Source of the DNA: Gammaproteobacteria bacterium
GTDB lineage: Bacteria > Pseudomonadota > Gammaproteobacteria > Arenicellales > Poriferihabitantaceae
Assembly: GCA_009842505.1 (NCBI GenBank)
Contig: VYFG01000020.1
Span: 1 to 40,152 of the forward strand
Direction: 5' to 3'
Length of the DNA stretch: 40,152 nucleotides
A program made the position numbers and the translations under genes. Each line of letters begins with the position of its first letter. The first letter of the stretch is position 1. The notes under the pieces were generated by a model. That model saw only the letters and a program-made list of their open reading frames with translations. It had not been told where the DNA came from and did no database searches. Below are positions 31,976-40,152 of this stretch, piece after piece.

Positions 31976-32662
31976 CTAGGATAACCGGTCCAGTCCGGGA
32001 AGCCCGTACCTGACGGGTGAAAAGGCTTCCAGGCTTTCCAGTATTTCCTCCGCACCCCTGTACCTGGATTTGTCCATGTTCGGATCCGGCACCGCGATGA
32101 CCCTCATGTTGGCCGCGACCCCGGCTGCAAGACCGGACGGGGCGTCCTCGAAAACCAGGACATCCTGCGGGTCCGCTCCCAGCTGGTCCGCGGCGGCCAG
32201 GAAGATATCCGGGGCCGGCTTGGCCCGCCGGATTCCCGGGTCGTCGCCCGTGACGGTGACTTCAAACAGGTCAAACCAGTGCGTATGCCGGGATATCTTG
32301 ATCCGGAACAGTTCCCTGGAGGAACTGGTGGCCACGGCCATGGGAATCCTGTGCCGGTGCAGGTGCCGGACAATGCTCTCGGCGCCGGGCATGGCGTCGC
32401 ATGCGGCGAAACCCTCCTTCAGCATGGTGTTGCGTTCCGCAAGGTATTCGTCGGGGGTGATCGGAAGGTCGAGGGCCTGCACCAGGTAACGCGCGGATTC
32501 CGCTTCCGCACGGCCGATCATGTTGGCCTTGATGGACCAGTCGAAGGTCTTGCCGAATCGTGAAACGATCTTCTGCGTGACCCGTGTATAGACGATTTCG
32601 GTGTCCAGCAGCAGCCCGTCGACGTCAAAGATCACGGAACGGACGGGATTTGGATGTTGCAT
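31976..32662 (-). CDS. HAD-family phosphatase, HDHD1/beta-phosphoglucomutase-like
   Basis: A haloacid-dehalogenase-superfamily hydrolase of 228 residues. Motif I is FDVDGLLLDTE with nucleophile D13 and acid D15. A C1 helical cap follows, with motif II ATSSSR, motif III lysine in RRAKPAPDIF and motif IV VFEDAPSGLAAGVAA. The family acts on small sugar or nucleotide phosphates (pseudouridine 5'-phosphatase type is one possibility). The ATG at 32662 has a near-perfect AAGGAGAG ribosome binding site, so the longer frame to 32791 was rejected. It is convergent with the MFS gene. Confidence 0.9.
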   Translation of the reverse strand: MQHPNPVRSVIFDVDGLLLDTEIVYTRVTQKIVSRFGKTFDWSIKANMIGRAEAESARYLVQALDLPITPDEYLAERNTMLKEGFAACDAMPGAESIVRHLHRHRIPMAVATSSSRELFRIKISRHTHWFDLFEVTVTGDDPGIRRAKPAPDIFLAAADQLGADPQDVLVFEDAPSGLAAGVAANMRVIAVPDPNMDKSRYRGAEEILESLEAFSPVRYGLPGLDRLS

Positions 32663-33106
32663 ACACTCTCCTTCTGGAGACACGCTGCCATGCGAATCTG
32701 TAATTGATGTACCGGCAGCAGGCCGGGAACTACCCCGCGGAAGTGAAACGGCAGGCCCGTGTCCGGACGACGCCCGGATTGTAACTGACAAACGCCGGAC
32801 GTCAGGAGCAGAAAGGCTGTCAGCAAACCTTCGTTTCCGTCACGGCCCGGCAAACCCGCAATATCATCCGGCGTGGTGTGCCTGTGGACAATCCTGCTGT
32901 TCGTGCAGGCCGGATCCGGCAGGAGATTGCCGGGATGTCTGCGTTGTCGGTCTGTTGCCCCTTCTTGAAATCCGCCGGGCCAATCCTATTTTCCCCTGTG
33001 AGATTGTCATGCCAGGTGGTAGAATTCAGGTGTCGGGTGGAAGTCACTTGTACCCCGGCAACAGGCCTTTCCCTGATCCCGGCCGCATGTTGAAGACATA
33101 GTACCC
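32663..33106. other. intergenic region between HAD gene and iscA
   Basis: About 440 bases without a credible gene; the open frames here have neither ribosome binding sites nor recognisable products. A possible sigma-70 pair for the rightward gene is TTGAAA (32965-32970) with TATTTT (32987-32992), 16 bases apart. A perfect 12-bp palindrome GCCGGATCCGGC sits at 32909-32920, next to a CCTGC/GCAGG hairpin (32893-32909). Roles unknown. Confidence 0.35.
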
Positions 33107-33439
33107 ATGACCATGCCTATTACCCTCACAGAATCCGCCGCCCAGCGCGTCAGAAAGCAGCTGGCGGAACGTGACGGCTTTGTTGGCCTGAAGCTGTCGG
33201 TAAAGAATGCCGGATGCTCGGGCATGGCCTACGTGCTCGACTTCGCGGCCGATGCGACGGATGGCGAGCAGGTATTCGAAAGCCGGGGTGTCAAGGTGAT
33301 CGTCAGCGCCGAGCACATGGACTACCTGTCCGGCACCGAGATCGACTACGTGGAGGACGGTCTTTCCTCCGTGTTCCATTTCCGCAACCCCAATGTCACG
33401 GAGCAGTGCGGCTGCGGGGAAAGTTTCACCGTCAATTGA
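33107..33439 (+). CDS. iscA: A-type iron-sulfur cluster carrier (IscA/ErpA family)
   Basis: A 110-residue A-type carrier that binds and delivers iron-sulfur clusters. The three ligand cysteines are C37 (KNAGCSGMAYVLDF) and C101/C103 (EQCGCGESFTV). Sequence around them is closer to IscA than to ErpA. It is isolated from any isc or suf operon, followed after 91 bases by mtaB, itself an iron-sulfur enzyme. An in-frame ATG two codons later (33113) is also possible. Gene name is by similarity; the ErpA role is not excluded. Confidence 0.9.
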   Translation: MTMPITLTESAAQRVRKQLAERDGFVGLKLSVKNAGCSGMAYVLDFAADATDGEQVFESRGVKVIVSAEHMDYLSGTEIDYVEDGLSSVFHFRNPNVTEQCGCGESFTVN

Positions 33440-33530
33440 CGTCTGCGGCCCGGATGGCCGCTCCCCCGACTCATCCTACGATCGGAATGACGCTGTCCGG
33501 CCGCGATCATCGTTGTTGGCGCCCCCGCAG

Positions 33531-34889
33531 ATGAATGCACTTCTGGTAGCACCCCCGGTCAGGCAGGAATCCCGTTCCGGACCCAGCGTGTCCGTGGCGA
33601 CCATGGGCTGCAAGGTCAACGCGTTCGAATCCGCCCTGATCGGCGAAAAAATCGCCGGCTTGGGCTTTGCCGTCTCCCCTGGTGCGACGCCGGCCGATAT
33701 CCGGATCGTCAATACCTGTACCGTGACTTCGGAGGCGGACCGCCAGGCGCGGCAGATGGTACGGCGCATCATCCGGGAAAATCCGTCCGCCTGGGTGGTG
33801 GTGACTGGGTGCTACGCCCAGACCGATCCGGAGGCCTGCGCCAGGATTCCCGGCGTGGACCTGGTCGTGGGCAATGCGCGCAAGCTGGATATCCCGGTCC
33901 TGCTCGGGCCGTTGATGCGGGGGGGACTGCCGCCCGTGATGGTGGATGACTTCGACCCGGATATCGGTCTGCCGGACCGGCTGATCAGCGGTCTTGAGGG
34001 CAGGACGCGCGCGTTCGTACAAGTACAACAGGGATGCGACCGGGGCTGCACCTTCTGCATCATCCACACCGCCCGCGGCCCCAACCGTTCCTTTTCCGCC
34101 GCCATGGTCAGGCGCCAGGTGGAGCGGCTGGTGCTGAACGGCTACCGGGAAGTGGTGCTGTGCGGAGTCGATATCGGGTCCTACGGCGAAGACCAGCCGG
34201 GAAGCTTCGGTCTGGAAGACCTGCTGGAGCACGTCCTTGACCTGCCCCGGGGGTTTCGCCTGCGCCTGAGTTCCATTGACCCCGCCCACGTGACCGATCG
34301 CCTGATTTCGCTGATGGCCGCCAACCGCGACCGGATCTGCCCGCACCTGCACCTTTCACTGCAAAGCGGCAGTTCGCTGATCCTGAAGCGGATGAAACGC
34401 AGGGCTACCCGGGAGATCCTGCTGGACAGGATCGGGGCACTGCGGACGGCACTGCCGGACCTGGTGCTGAGCGCGGACATCCTGGTGGGATTTCCCACGG
34501 AGACCGAGGCGCATTTCGCCGAAACCCTGGACCTGGTGGAGCGCCTGGATATCGCTTTTCCCCACGTGTTTGCCTATTCGAAGCGGTCCGGCACACCGGC
34601 CGCGCGCATACCCCGCCAGGTGGATGGAGCGGAAAAGAAGGAGAGGGCGTCCCGGATGCGGGCCGCGGGCATCCGGGTGCGTGATCGCGTGGGGGCGGGG
34701 CTCGAGGGAAGAACCCTGCCGGTCCTGGTGGAAGGGAGCGCGGCCGGCGGGGACGATGCAGTGACCGGGCGCGCGGACAACTATTTCGGCGTTCGCCTGC
34801 CCCCATCCCATGCCCGGTCTGAGGATTGGCAAGAGGTTGAAATCGCGGGATTCGAGGACGGGATGCTCGTTGCCCGTGATGCGGGCTAA
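33531..34889 (+). CDS. mtaB: tRNA t6A37 methylthiotransferase MtaB
   Basis: A radical-SAM methylthiotransferase converting t6A37 to ms2t6A37 in ANN-decoding tRNAs. In 452 residues, the N-terminal UPF0004 domain holds the auxiliary cluster cysteines C27 (TMGCKVN), C63 (NTCTVT) and C94 (TGCYAQ). The radical-SAM motif is C169-x3-C173-x2-C176 (GCDRGCTFC), followed by HLSLQSGSSLILKRMKRR, and a C-terminal TRAM-like domain begins near 390. TMGCKVNAFES and ARGPNRS distinguish MtaB from MiaB and RimO. MtaB is more often reported in Firmicutes and other phyla but occurs in Proteobacteria. Confidence 0.9.
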   Translation: MNALLVAPPVRQESRSGPSVSVATMGCKVNAFESALIGEKIAGLGFAVSPGATPADIRIVNTCTVTSEADRQARQMVRRIIRENPSAWVVVTGCYAQTDPEACARIPGVDLVVGNARKLDIPVLLGPLMRGGLPPVMVDDFDPDIGLPDRLISGLEGRTRAFVQVQQGCDRGCTFCIIHTARGPNRSFSAAMVRRQVERLVLNGYREVVLCGVDIGSYGEDQPGSFGLEDLLEHVLDLPRGFRLRLSSIDPAHVTDRLISLMAANRDRICPHLHLSLQSGSSLILKRMKRRATREILLDRIGALRTALPDLVLSADILVGFPTETEAHFAETLDLVERLDIAFPHVFAYSKRSGTPAARIPRQVDGAEKKERASRMRAAGIRVRDRVGAGLEGRTLPVLVEGSAAGGDDAVTGRADNYFGVRLPPSHARSEDWQEVEIAGFEDGMLVARDAG

Positions 34890-34899
34890 AGGGTAGAAT
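34870..34899 (+). promoter_or_regulatory. candidate ndk promoter
   Basis: TTGCCC (34870-34875) and TAGAAT (34894-34899) are 18 bases apart, overlapping the mtaB stop. The leader then contains a hairpin CCGCCGCCG (34920-34928) with CGGTGGCGG (34935-34943), which has no U-tract and could be structural only. Confidence 0.45.
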
Positions 34900-34984
34900 T
34901 TGCGGCAAACCTTTCCCTGCCGCCGCCGTGTCCCCGGTGGCGGTTCTGTCTGCACGGCTCTAACGGAGAATCCTGGAGAAATAT

Positions 34985-35416
34985 ATGGCCATTGAACGCA
35001 CGTTTTCTATCATCAAGCCCGACGCGGTCGCCCGGAACCTGATCGGCAGGATCTATCAGCGGTTCGAGGACGCTGACCTCCGGATCGTGGCCGCCAGGAT
35101 GGAGCATCTGACCCGTGAGCAGGCGCAGGAATTCTACGCGGTGCACAGGGAACGGCCATTCTACGGCGACCTGGTGGAATTCATGATTTCCGGGCCAGTC
35201 ATGCTGCAGGTGCTGGAAGGGGAGAATGCGGTGGCAAGGAACCGGGAAGTCATGGGGGCCACCAACCCGGCGGATGCCGCGCCGGGCACCATCCGGGCGG
35301 ATTTCGCGAAGACCGTGGACGAGAACGCGGTGCACGGCAGCGATGCGCCGGAAACCGCGGCGCAGGAGATCGCCTTCTTTTTCACGGATGACCAGCTTTG
35401 CCGGCGGACCCGTTGA
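34985..35416 (+). CDS. ndk: nucleoside diphosphate kinase
   Basis: Transfers the gamma-phosphate between nucleoside triphosphates and diphosphates by a phospho-histidine. The 143-residue protein has K11 ([10 protein letters not shown]), the substrate loop and the active-site H117 in NAVHGSD. Full length, about the size of E. coli Ndk. GGAG lies six bases before the ATG. The ndk-rlmN order is the usual gammaproteobacterial arrangement. Confidence 0.97.
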   Translation: MAIERTFSIIKPDAVARNLIGRIYQRFEDADLRIVAARMEHLTREQAQEFYAVHRERPFYGDLVEFMISGPVMLQVLEGENAVARNREVMGATNPADAAPGTIRADFAKTVDENAVHGSDAPETAAQEIAFFFTDDQLCRRTR

Positions 35417-35449
35417 CGCGGGCAGGCGCGCCCGGCTTTCGAGACAACC

Positions 35450-36634
35450 ATGCAGGTTCCGACGACCAATCTCCTTTCGCTGGACCGCCAGGGTCTGGAG
35501 GAACATTTCATCCGCATGGGGGAGAAACCCTTCCGGGGCCGCCAGCTGATGCAGTGGGTCTACCAGCGCATGGTGACCCGGCCCGAAGAGATGACGGATC
35601 TCAACAAGATGCTGCGCCGGAAACTGGCCTCCGAGGCCAGCTTCGCCCTGCCGGAAATCACCAACCAGCAACTGTCGGCCGACGGCACCTGCAAGTGGCT
35701 GCTCAGGCTGCGTGACGGCAACTGCATCGAGACGGTATTCATCCCGGAGAGTGACCGCGGTACGCTGTGCGTTTCGTCCCAGGTGGGCTGCAGCCTCAAC
35801 TGCGATTTCTGTGCCACCGCTCGGCAGGGGTTCAGCCGCAACCTCACGGTGGACGAGATCATCGGCCAGGTGTGGATCGCCAATGAACGACTCGAATCGA
35901 TCGGCTACCGGCATGGCGGCAACGACCAGGTCCCGGTTCCGGACAGCCGTCGGCCGGTGACCAACGTGGTGATGATGGGGATGGGGGAGCCGCTGGCGAA
36001 TTTTGACAACGTCGTGTCCGCCATGAACCTGATGCTGGATGATTACGGTTTCGGGCTGTCACGCCGCCGAGTTACCCTGAGCACCGCGGGGATGGTGCCG
36101 GGAATGGACCGGCTGCGGACGACCTGTCCAGTCAGCCTTGCCGTGTCGCTGCATGCGCCGGAGGATTCCCTGCGGGACCGGCTGGTTCCGCTGAACCGAA
36201 AGTATCCCATCCGGACCCTGCTGGACGCCTGCCGCCGTTATGTCCGCGGGGCAGGGAGCCAGCGGGTGACTTTCGAATACGTGCTGCTCAAGGGCGTCAA
36301 CGACACCCCGGCCCAGGCCCGGCATCTCGCAGCCCTGCTGGGGGACATCCCGGCCAAGGTGAACCTGATTCCGTTCAACCCGTATCCCGGTGTTCCCTAC
36401 CGCCGGAGCGACCCCGGCGTCATCGAGCGGTTTCGGGATGTGCTGCTGGGGCGCGGCCTCGTCACGGTGACGCGCCGCACCCGGGGCGATGACATCGATG
36501 CCGCCTGCGGTCAGCTCGCCGGGGACTTCACCGACCGGACCCGCCGTTCGGAACGCATGCGCAGGGTACCGGTTCCCTCGAGGGACAATGCGGCAACCCC
36601 GGCCCCGGAGACGGCGATGGACGGGAGTTGGTGA
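35450..36634 (+). CDS. rlmN: dual-specificity 23S rRNA/tRNA adenine-C2 methyltransferase RlmN
   Basis: A radical-SAM enzyme that methylates C2 of A2503 in 23S rRNA and of A37 in some tRNAs. In 394 residues, the SAM cluster motif is C114-x3-C118-x2-C121 ([16 protein letters not shown]), MGMGEPL is the conserved loop, and the C-terminal methyl-transferring cysteine is C353 ([11 protein letters not shown]). Length fits the family, with a slightly long C-terminal tail of about 35 residues. It follows ndk by 33 bases. Confidence 0.96.
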   Translation: MQVPTTNLLSLDRQGLEEHFIRMGEKPFRGRQLMQWVYQRMVTRPEEMTDLNKMLRRKLASEASFALPEITNQQLSADGTCKWLLRLRDGNCIETVFIPESDRGTLCVSSQVGCSLNCDFCATARQGFSRNLTVDEIIGQVWIANERLESIGYRHGGNDQVPVPDSRRPVTNVVMMGMGEPLANFDNVVSAMNLMLDDYGFGLSRRRVTLSTAGMVPGMDRLRTTCPVSLAVSLHAPEDSLRDRLVPLNRKYPIRTLLDACRRYVRGAGSQRVTFEYVLLKGVNDTPAQARHLAALLGDIPAKVNLIPFNPYPGVPYRRSDPGVIERFRDVLLGRGLVTVTRRTRGDDIDAACGQLAGDFTDRTRRSERMRRVPVPSRDNAATPAPETAMDGSW

Positions 36635-36738
36635 TATGATTTGCCGGGAACAGGTTTTTCTGTCCGTCCGTGCGCCGTCCAGGCGGACCGTCTCCACCGG
36701 CGCCGACATCACGTTCCCGGACCGGGAGGGTGTCATTC

Positions 36739-37911
36739 ATGACCCGTCCTGCCGGGCGTCGATTGCCGGTTGACCACCAGATCATGAACAGCGTCCTGTC
36801 CAACAGAAATCCGGCCCTCGGCATCCCCTCTCCCGGGCAGTTGCTGTCCGCGAAGCGCGAGGAGTACGGCTGGTCCAGGCGTGACGTGGCCAGGGAACTG
36901 CACCTGTCCGAGCGGCAGATCGAGGCGATCGAGCAGGACGATTACGCCCAGCTGCCGGAGAAAACCTACGTGATGGGCTACTGGCGGAGTTATGCCCAGT
37001 TGCTTGAAATGTCCATCGAGGAGTCCATCCAGGTGCATCGCGCCAATCTGGATGGCCATATCAATTCCCTTTCGGCGCCTTCCGGTCATACCGAGGTTCA
37101 CGGCAAGGTGGAACGCTCCCGGAAGCGTGGCGCCCTGCTGTTCGGCCTGCTGCTCGTGATTTTCCTGGTGGCCGTCTGGTATTGGCAGGATCCGGATGCG
37201 GGCGTGTCCGAGTGGATTGGCACCAGCATGAAGAAATTCTCCCAGTCGACCACCCAGGAAGCGCAGGATGCTGTCATCGAGACCGAACCCGCGCCGGCAG
37301 AGGAGCCTGCCGCCACGGGAGAACCGGCCTCCAACGGGGCAATACTGGCATTACCCGAACCGAACTTCTCCGAGAACCAGGAAGTGGTGGAGATCAATAC
37401 ACGGGGTTATGAGGTTCTGGTATTCGAGTTACCGCTTCCGGCCCCGGCCCCGGCGCCGGCCATCCCAGAAACAGCGGCTGGGGCTGACACCGAAGCATCC
37501 GCTGTGGCCGCTGCCGGGATCGGCAACACCGCCCAGTCCGGAACCCCGGAGCAGGCGGAAGACCAGGCCGCCTCCGCGGAAACCCCGTCTGAGGAGACGG
37601 CGGCCGGCGGTTCGGCACCGGCGGCATCACAGTCCGAGGCGATACCGGAGCCGGCACCCGTTGCCGTGGATAACCGCATCGTCTTCCATGTTTCAAAGGA
37701 GTCCTGGATCGATGTGCGCGACAGTACCGGAGAGCGGCTGATCTACCGTACGGTGAACCGGGGTGAGGACATACAACTGACGGGGATCCCCCCCTACTCG
37801 GTGTTCATCGGCAGCGCCGAGGGTGTCAGGGTGCAGTATCGGGGCGAGGAAGTGCCGTTCGAGGCCCATGAAAGCGGCCTGTTCGCCCGGTTCGAGGTTG
37901 GCGCGCAATGA
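36739..37911 (+). CDS. rodZ: cell-shape protein RodZ
   Basis: A bitopic inner-membrane protein linking MreB filaments to the cell-wall machinery. It has a cytoplasmic helix-turn-helix (QLLSAKREEYGWSRRDVARE to PEKTYVMGYWRSYAQ), a transmembrane segment (GALLFGLLLVIFLVAVWYW), a long Pro/Ala/Glu-rich periplasmic linker, and a C-terminal DUF4115 domain (FHVSKESWIDVRDSTGERL to FEVGAQ). I chose ATG 36739 because GGGAGGG lies eight bases upstream; ATG 36784 is the other likely start but lacks a ribosome binding site. The usual pilF/pilW gene before it and ispG after it are both absent here. Confidence 0.9.
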   Translation: MTRPAGRRLPVDHQIMNSVLSNRNPALGIPSPGQLLSAKREEYGWSRRDVARELHLSERQIEAIEQDDYAQLPEKTYVMGYWRSYAQLLEMSIEESIQVHRANLDGHINSLSAPSGHTEVHGKVERSRKRGALLFGLLLVIFLVAVWYWQDPDAGVSEWIGTSMKKFSQSTTQEAQDAVIETEPAPAEEPAATGEPASNGAILALPEPNFSENQEVVEINTRGYEVLVFELPLPAPAPAPAIPETAAGADTEASAVAAAGIGNTAQSGTPEQAEDQAASAETPSEETAAGGSAPAASQSEAIPEPAPVAVDNRIVFHVSKESWIDVRDSTGERLIYRTVNRGEDIQLTGIPPYSVFIGSAEGVRVQYRGEEVPFEAHESGLFARFEVGAQ

Positions 37912-37954
37912 ACCGAACCCGGGTCGGGTCCCCGGAAACCGCAGTCCGCAGTCC

Positions 37955-39208
37955 ATGAGCAGAATCCAGGCCGTCAAGGGCATGAATGATCTCCTGCCCG
38001 GGCAAATCGGGCATTGGCACCGCGTGGAGGCGGTGCTGCGGGATGTCGCCTGGCGTTATGGCTACCAGGAGATCAGAACACCGGTTCTTGAGAAGACCGA
38101 ACTGTTCCGCCAGGCCATCGGCGACCAGACGGACATCGTCGAGAAGGAGATGTACGTTTTCGAGGACGCCGGGGGCGTCAGTCTGGCCCTGCGTCCCGAG
38201 GCGACCGCCAGCACCGTGCGTGCGGGCAACGAGCACGGCCTATTCCATAACCGGAAACAGCGGCTCTGGTACATGGGGCCCATGTTCCGGCGGGAGAGGC
38301 CGCAAAAGGGCCGTTACCGCCAGTTCCACCAGTTCGGCATCGAGGCATTCGGCTGGCCGGGGCCGGATGTGGATGCCGAGGTGATCCGGGTCGGTACCCG
38401 GGTATGGAAGGAACTGGGGGTTGCTGGTGTGAAGCTGCACCTGAACACGCTGGGTTCCGAGGCATCGCGAACCCGCTACCGGGATGCGCTCAGGGACTAT
38501 TTCACCGCCCATGTCGACAGCCTGGACGGGGACAGCCGGCGCAGGCTGGAGCGCAATCCGCTGCGCATCCTGGACAGCAAGGTTCCGGAAACCCGGCAGA
38601 TCGTCATGCAGGCGCCCTCCATGATGGATTTCCTCGAATCCGGGGAGCGGGAGAATTTCGACTCACTGGTGGATTCCCTGTCACGATCCGGTATTGAACC
38701 GGTGATTGATGACCGTCTTGTGCGGGGCCTCGACTACTATACCGGGACGGTGTTCGAGTGGGTCACCGATCAACTCGGATCCCAGGACGCGGTTTGTGCG
38801 GGCGGCCGGTACGATGGGCTGGTGGCGTCAAGGGGCGGCCATCCCACGCCGGCGGTGGGATTCGCCATGGGCCTGGAACGGCTGGTGGAACTCATGAGCG
38901 TACAGGACATCCCGGCCGACGGCGGCAACCTGGATGTCTACGTGATCTCCATGGCCGACCAGCAGACGGCGGTGGATATCGGCGAGGCACTGCGCGACGC
39001 CGGGTACCGCGTCTGCGAACACTGCGGCGGGGGCAAGCTGTCCAACTCCATGAAGCGGGCGGACCAGAGCGGCGCCCGGTTCGCGGTGGTCGTCGGTGAG
39101 GAGGAACAGGCGGAGGGCAGTGTACAATTGAAGGACCTCAGGGGTGGACGGGGTCAGGTGCGTGTTCCACGCGAGTCCCTGGTGCAGACCATGCGGGAAA
39201 TCGGTTAG
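37955..39208 (+). CDS. hisS: histidyl-tRNA synthetase
   Basis: A class II aminoacyl-tRNA synthetase of 417 residues. The N-terminus is typical (IQAVKGMNDLLPG), motif 2 is MGPMFRRERPQKGRYRQF, the histidine motifs are RGLDYYTGTVFE and GGRYDGL, and motif 3 is GFAMGLERL. The C-terminal anticodon-binding domain starts near 325. Spacing from rodZ is 43 bases. A CCCCTC/GAGGGG hairpin (39211-39231) follows the stop, without a U-tract. Confidence 0.97.
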   Translation: MSRIQAVKGMNDLLPGQIGHWHRVEAVLRDVAWRYGYQEIRTPVLEKTELFRQAIGDQTDIVEKEMYVFEDAGGVSLALRPEATASTVRAGNEHGLFHNRKQRLWYMGPMFRRERPQKGRYRQFHQFGIEAFGWPGPDVDAEVIRVGTRVWKELGVAGVKLHLNTLGSEASRTRYRDALRDYFTAHVDSLDGDSRRRLERNPLRILDSKVPETRQIVMQAPSMMDFLESGERENFDSLVDSLSRSGIEPVIDDRLVRGLDYYTGTVFEWVTDQLGSQDAVCAGGRYDGLVASRGGHPTPAVGFAMGLERLVELMSVQDIPADGGNLDVYVISMADQQTAVDIGEALRDAGYRVCEHCGGGKLSNSMKRADQSGARFAVVVGEEEQAEGSVQLKDLRGGRGQVRVPRESLVQTMREIG

Positions 39209-39311
39209 TACCCCTCCATCTCGGTGAGGGGATTGGCGGGCCATCTGTAGCGGGCCCTGATCACTGGAATCAATCGGCCGCGTCATCGAGCGGGCGGCAT
39301 CAAATCAGAAT

Positions 39312-39962
39312 ATGGCAGAAGAACCAAATCCCCAGCTTGCCGGGGATGAAGACCTTGAACGGGCGCGTGCGTTCTGGCAGGAGAACGGGCGCTCCATTGT
39401 CGCCGGAGTGCTGCTGGGAATTTTCGCAATCGGCGGCTGGAACGGCTGGCAGTTCTGGCAGAAGTCCGAGGGGGAAAACGCGTCCACCCTGTACCAGAAC
39501 CTGGTCAGCGGCGAGATCGGACCCGCAGCGGCGGCATCCATTGCCGGAGACCTGATGGGGGATTACTCCGGATCCCCCTATGCCGCGAATGCGGCGCTTG
39601 TGATGGCGAAGATGTCCGTGGAGGCGAAAGACTATGCGGAGGCGAGTCGCTATCTCAAGTGGGTGGCCGACAACGCGGGGGAAGAGGCACTGGTCCATAT
39701 TGCCCGCCTGCGGCTGGCCCAGGTCGCAATGGCGGAGAACCGGCCGGACGAGGCGCTCCTGACCCTGCAACAGGGGGGTGCCGTTGCCGCCGACGGTCCG
39801 TTCGCTGCCCGTTACCAGGAGCTAATCGGCGATGCGGAAGAAGCGCTGGGCAACCACGAGGCCGCCAGAAAAGCGTGGGAGACGAGCCGTGGACTGCTGG
39901 AATCCGGTTCCCCGTCTGCCAGGCTGGTGCAACTCAAACTGGACAATCTCGGCAAACTATGA
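39312..39962 (+). CDS. yfgM: YfgM family TPR-like membrane protein
   Basis: A 216-residue single-pass inner-membrane protein that in E. coli associates with the SecYEG translocon and PpiD. A cytoplasmic start (MAEEPNPQLAGDEDLERARA) is followed by one membrane segment (SIVAGVLLGIFAIGGW, about 28-48) and tetratricopeptide-like helices to the end (AKDYAEASRYLKWVADNAG, RPDEALLTLQQGG, GDAEEALGNHEAARKAWETS). Its stop overlaps the bamB start (ATGA), the conserved hisS-yfgM-bamB arrangement. Confidence 0.92.
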   Translation: MAEEPNPQLAGDEDLERARAFWQENGRSIVAGVLLGIFAIGGWNGWQFWQKSEGENASTLYQNLVSGEIGPAAAASIAGDLMGDYSGSPYAANAALVMAKMSVEAKDYAEASRYLKWVADNAGEEALVHIARLRLAQVAMAENRPDEALLTLQQGGAVAADGPFAARYQELIGDAEEALGNHEAARKAWETSRGLLESGSPSARLVQLKLDNLGKL

Positions 39963-40152
39963 ATATTCGGTTACTCGCTGCCATCGCATTCTCCCTCCTG
40001 TTGCTGCAAGGCTGCAGCGGCAAGGAGAAAGAGACCGTGTGGGGCATCTTCAACGAGCCCGTCAAGAGGGAGGAACTGCCGGAACCGGTCGGGGCAGAGG
40101 AACTGTCCATCGCCTGGAAGAATGGGGTGGGGGACGCTGGCGAGGACGGGTA
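39959..40152 (+). CDS. bamB: outer-membrane assembly lipoprotein BamB, 5' part
   Basis: Only 64 codons are inside the window. The product begins MNIRLLAAIAFSLLLLQGC, a lipoprotein signal with lipobox LLQGC and lipidated Cys19, followed by SGKEKETVWGIFNEPVKREE. Position directly after yfgM, with a 4-base overlap, and the lipobox identify it as BamB of the beta-barrel assembly complex. The beta-propeller lies beyond the edge. Confidence 0.9.
   Translation, partial: MNIRLLAAIAFSLLLLQGCSGKEKETVWGIFNEPVKREELPEPVGAEELSIAWKNGVGDAGEDG

Noticed and set aside
32601..33101. 166-codon open frame over the HAD/iscA gap
   Set aside because: Starts antisense inside the HAD gene, lacks a ribosome binding site and shows no recognisable domain.
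33620..33640. GTTCGAATCC resembling a tRNA T-loop
   Set aside because: It lies inside the mtaB reading frame and no cloverleaf can be drawn around it.

Overview
The window looks like the chromosome of a GC-rich, probably marine or host-associated gammaproteobacterium. The evidence is the housekeeping set and its order: rsmJ, fabI, bolA, ibpA, nnr, an IscA-type carrier, mtaB, ndk-rlmN-rodZ-hisS-yfgM-bamB. No tRNA, rRNA or CRISPR array was seen. Species cannot be named from sequence alone.

Layout. 1-1018: 5' part of a P4-type integrase reading off the left edge, probably the end of a genomic island abutting rsmJ. 1019-8532: mostly core genes (rsmJ, fabI, bolA, ibpA, nnr), interleaved with a Rieske oxygenase, an M14 peptidase and a methyltransferase. 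The ibpA leader carries a sigma-32-like promoter and a ROSE-type RNA thermometer hairpin. 8700-17930: a CoA-ester catabolic block (SDR, acyl-CoA dehydrogenase, NDP-forming acyl-CoA synthetase, CaiD-like hydratase, 3-hydroxyacyl-CoA dehydrogenase, AMP-forming CoA ligase) ending in a divergent DmdA-type GcvT-family methyltransferase. 17981-19565: a small orphan protein with an excellent promoter, a GNAT enzyme and an exported YHS protein. 19696-22429: choline dehydrogenase BetA overlapping an APH-family kinase. 22430-23671: a lower-GC patch with an attC-like stem, a DUF1697 gene and a frameshifted IS1595/ISXO2 transposase remnant. 23672-31949: a desaturase coupled to a signal-less PhnD-like binding protein, divergent from an MttB-superfamily gene, an XRE regulator, a dimethylglycine-dehydrogenase-like flavoprotein and an MFS exporter-like protein. 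31976-40152: a HAD phosphatase and a core gene block.

How the genes may work together. The accessory genes converge on methylated osmolytes. BetA feeds choline toward glycine betaine. The Rieske oxygenase has the Glu-bridged motif of the CntA/GbcA type. The ACAD, CaiD and HCDH genes could oxidise a gamma-butyrobetaine/carnitine-like CoA ester. The MttB homologue and the DMGDH-like enzyme could remove N-methyl groups. The DmdA-family protein suggests DMSP demethylation, with the adjacent ligase, dehydrogenase and hydratase as possible DmdB/C/D-type steps. I infer that this is an osmolyte demethylation hub. Substrate assignments are inference; family assignments are much firmer.
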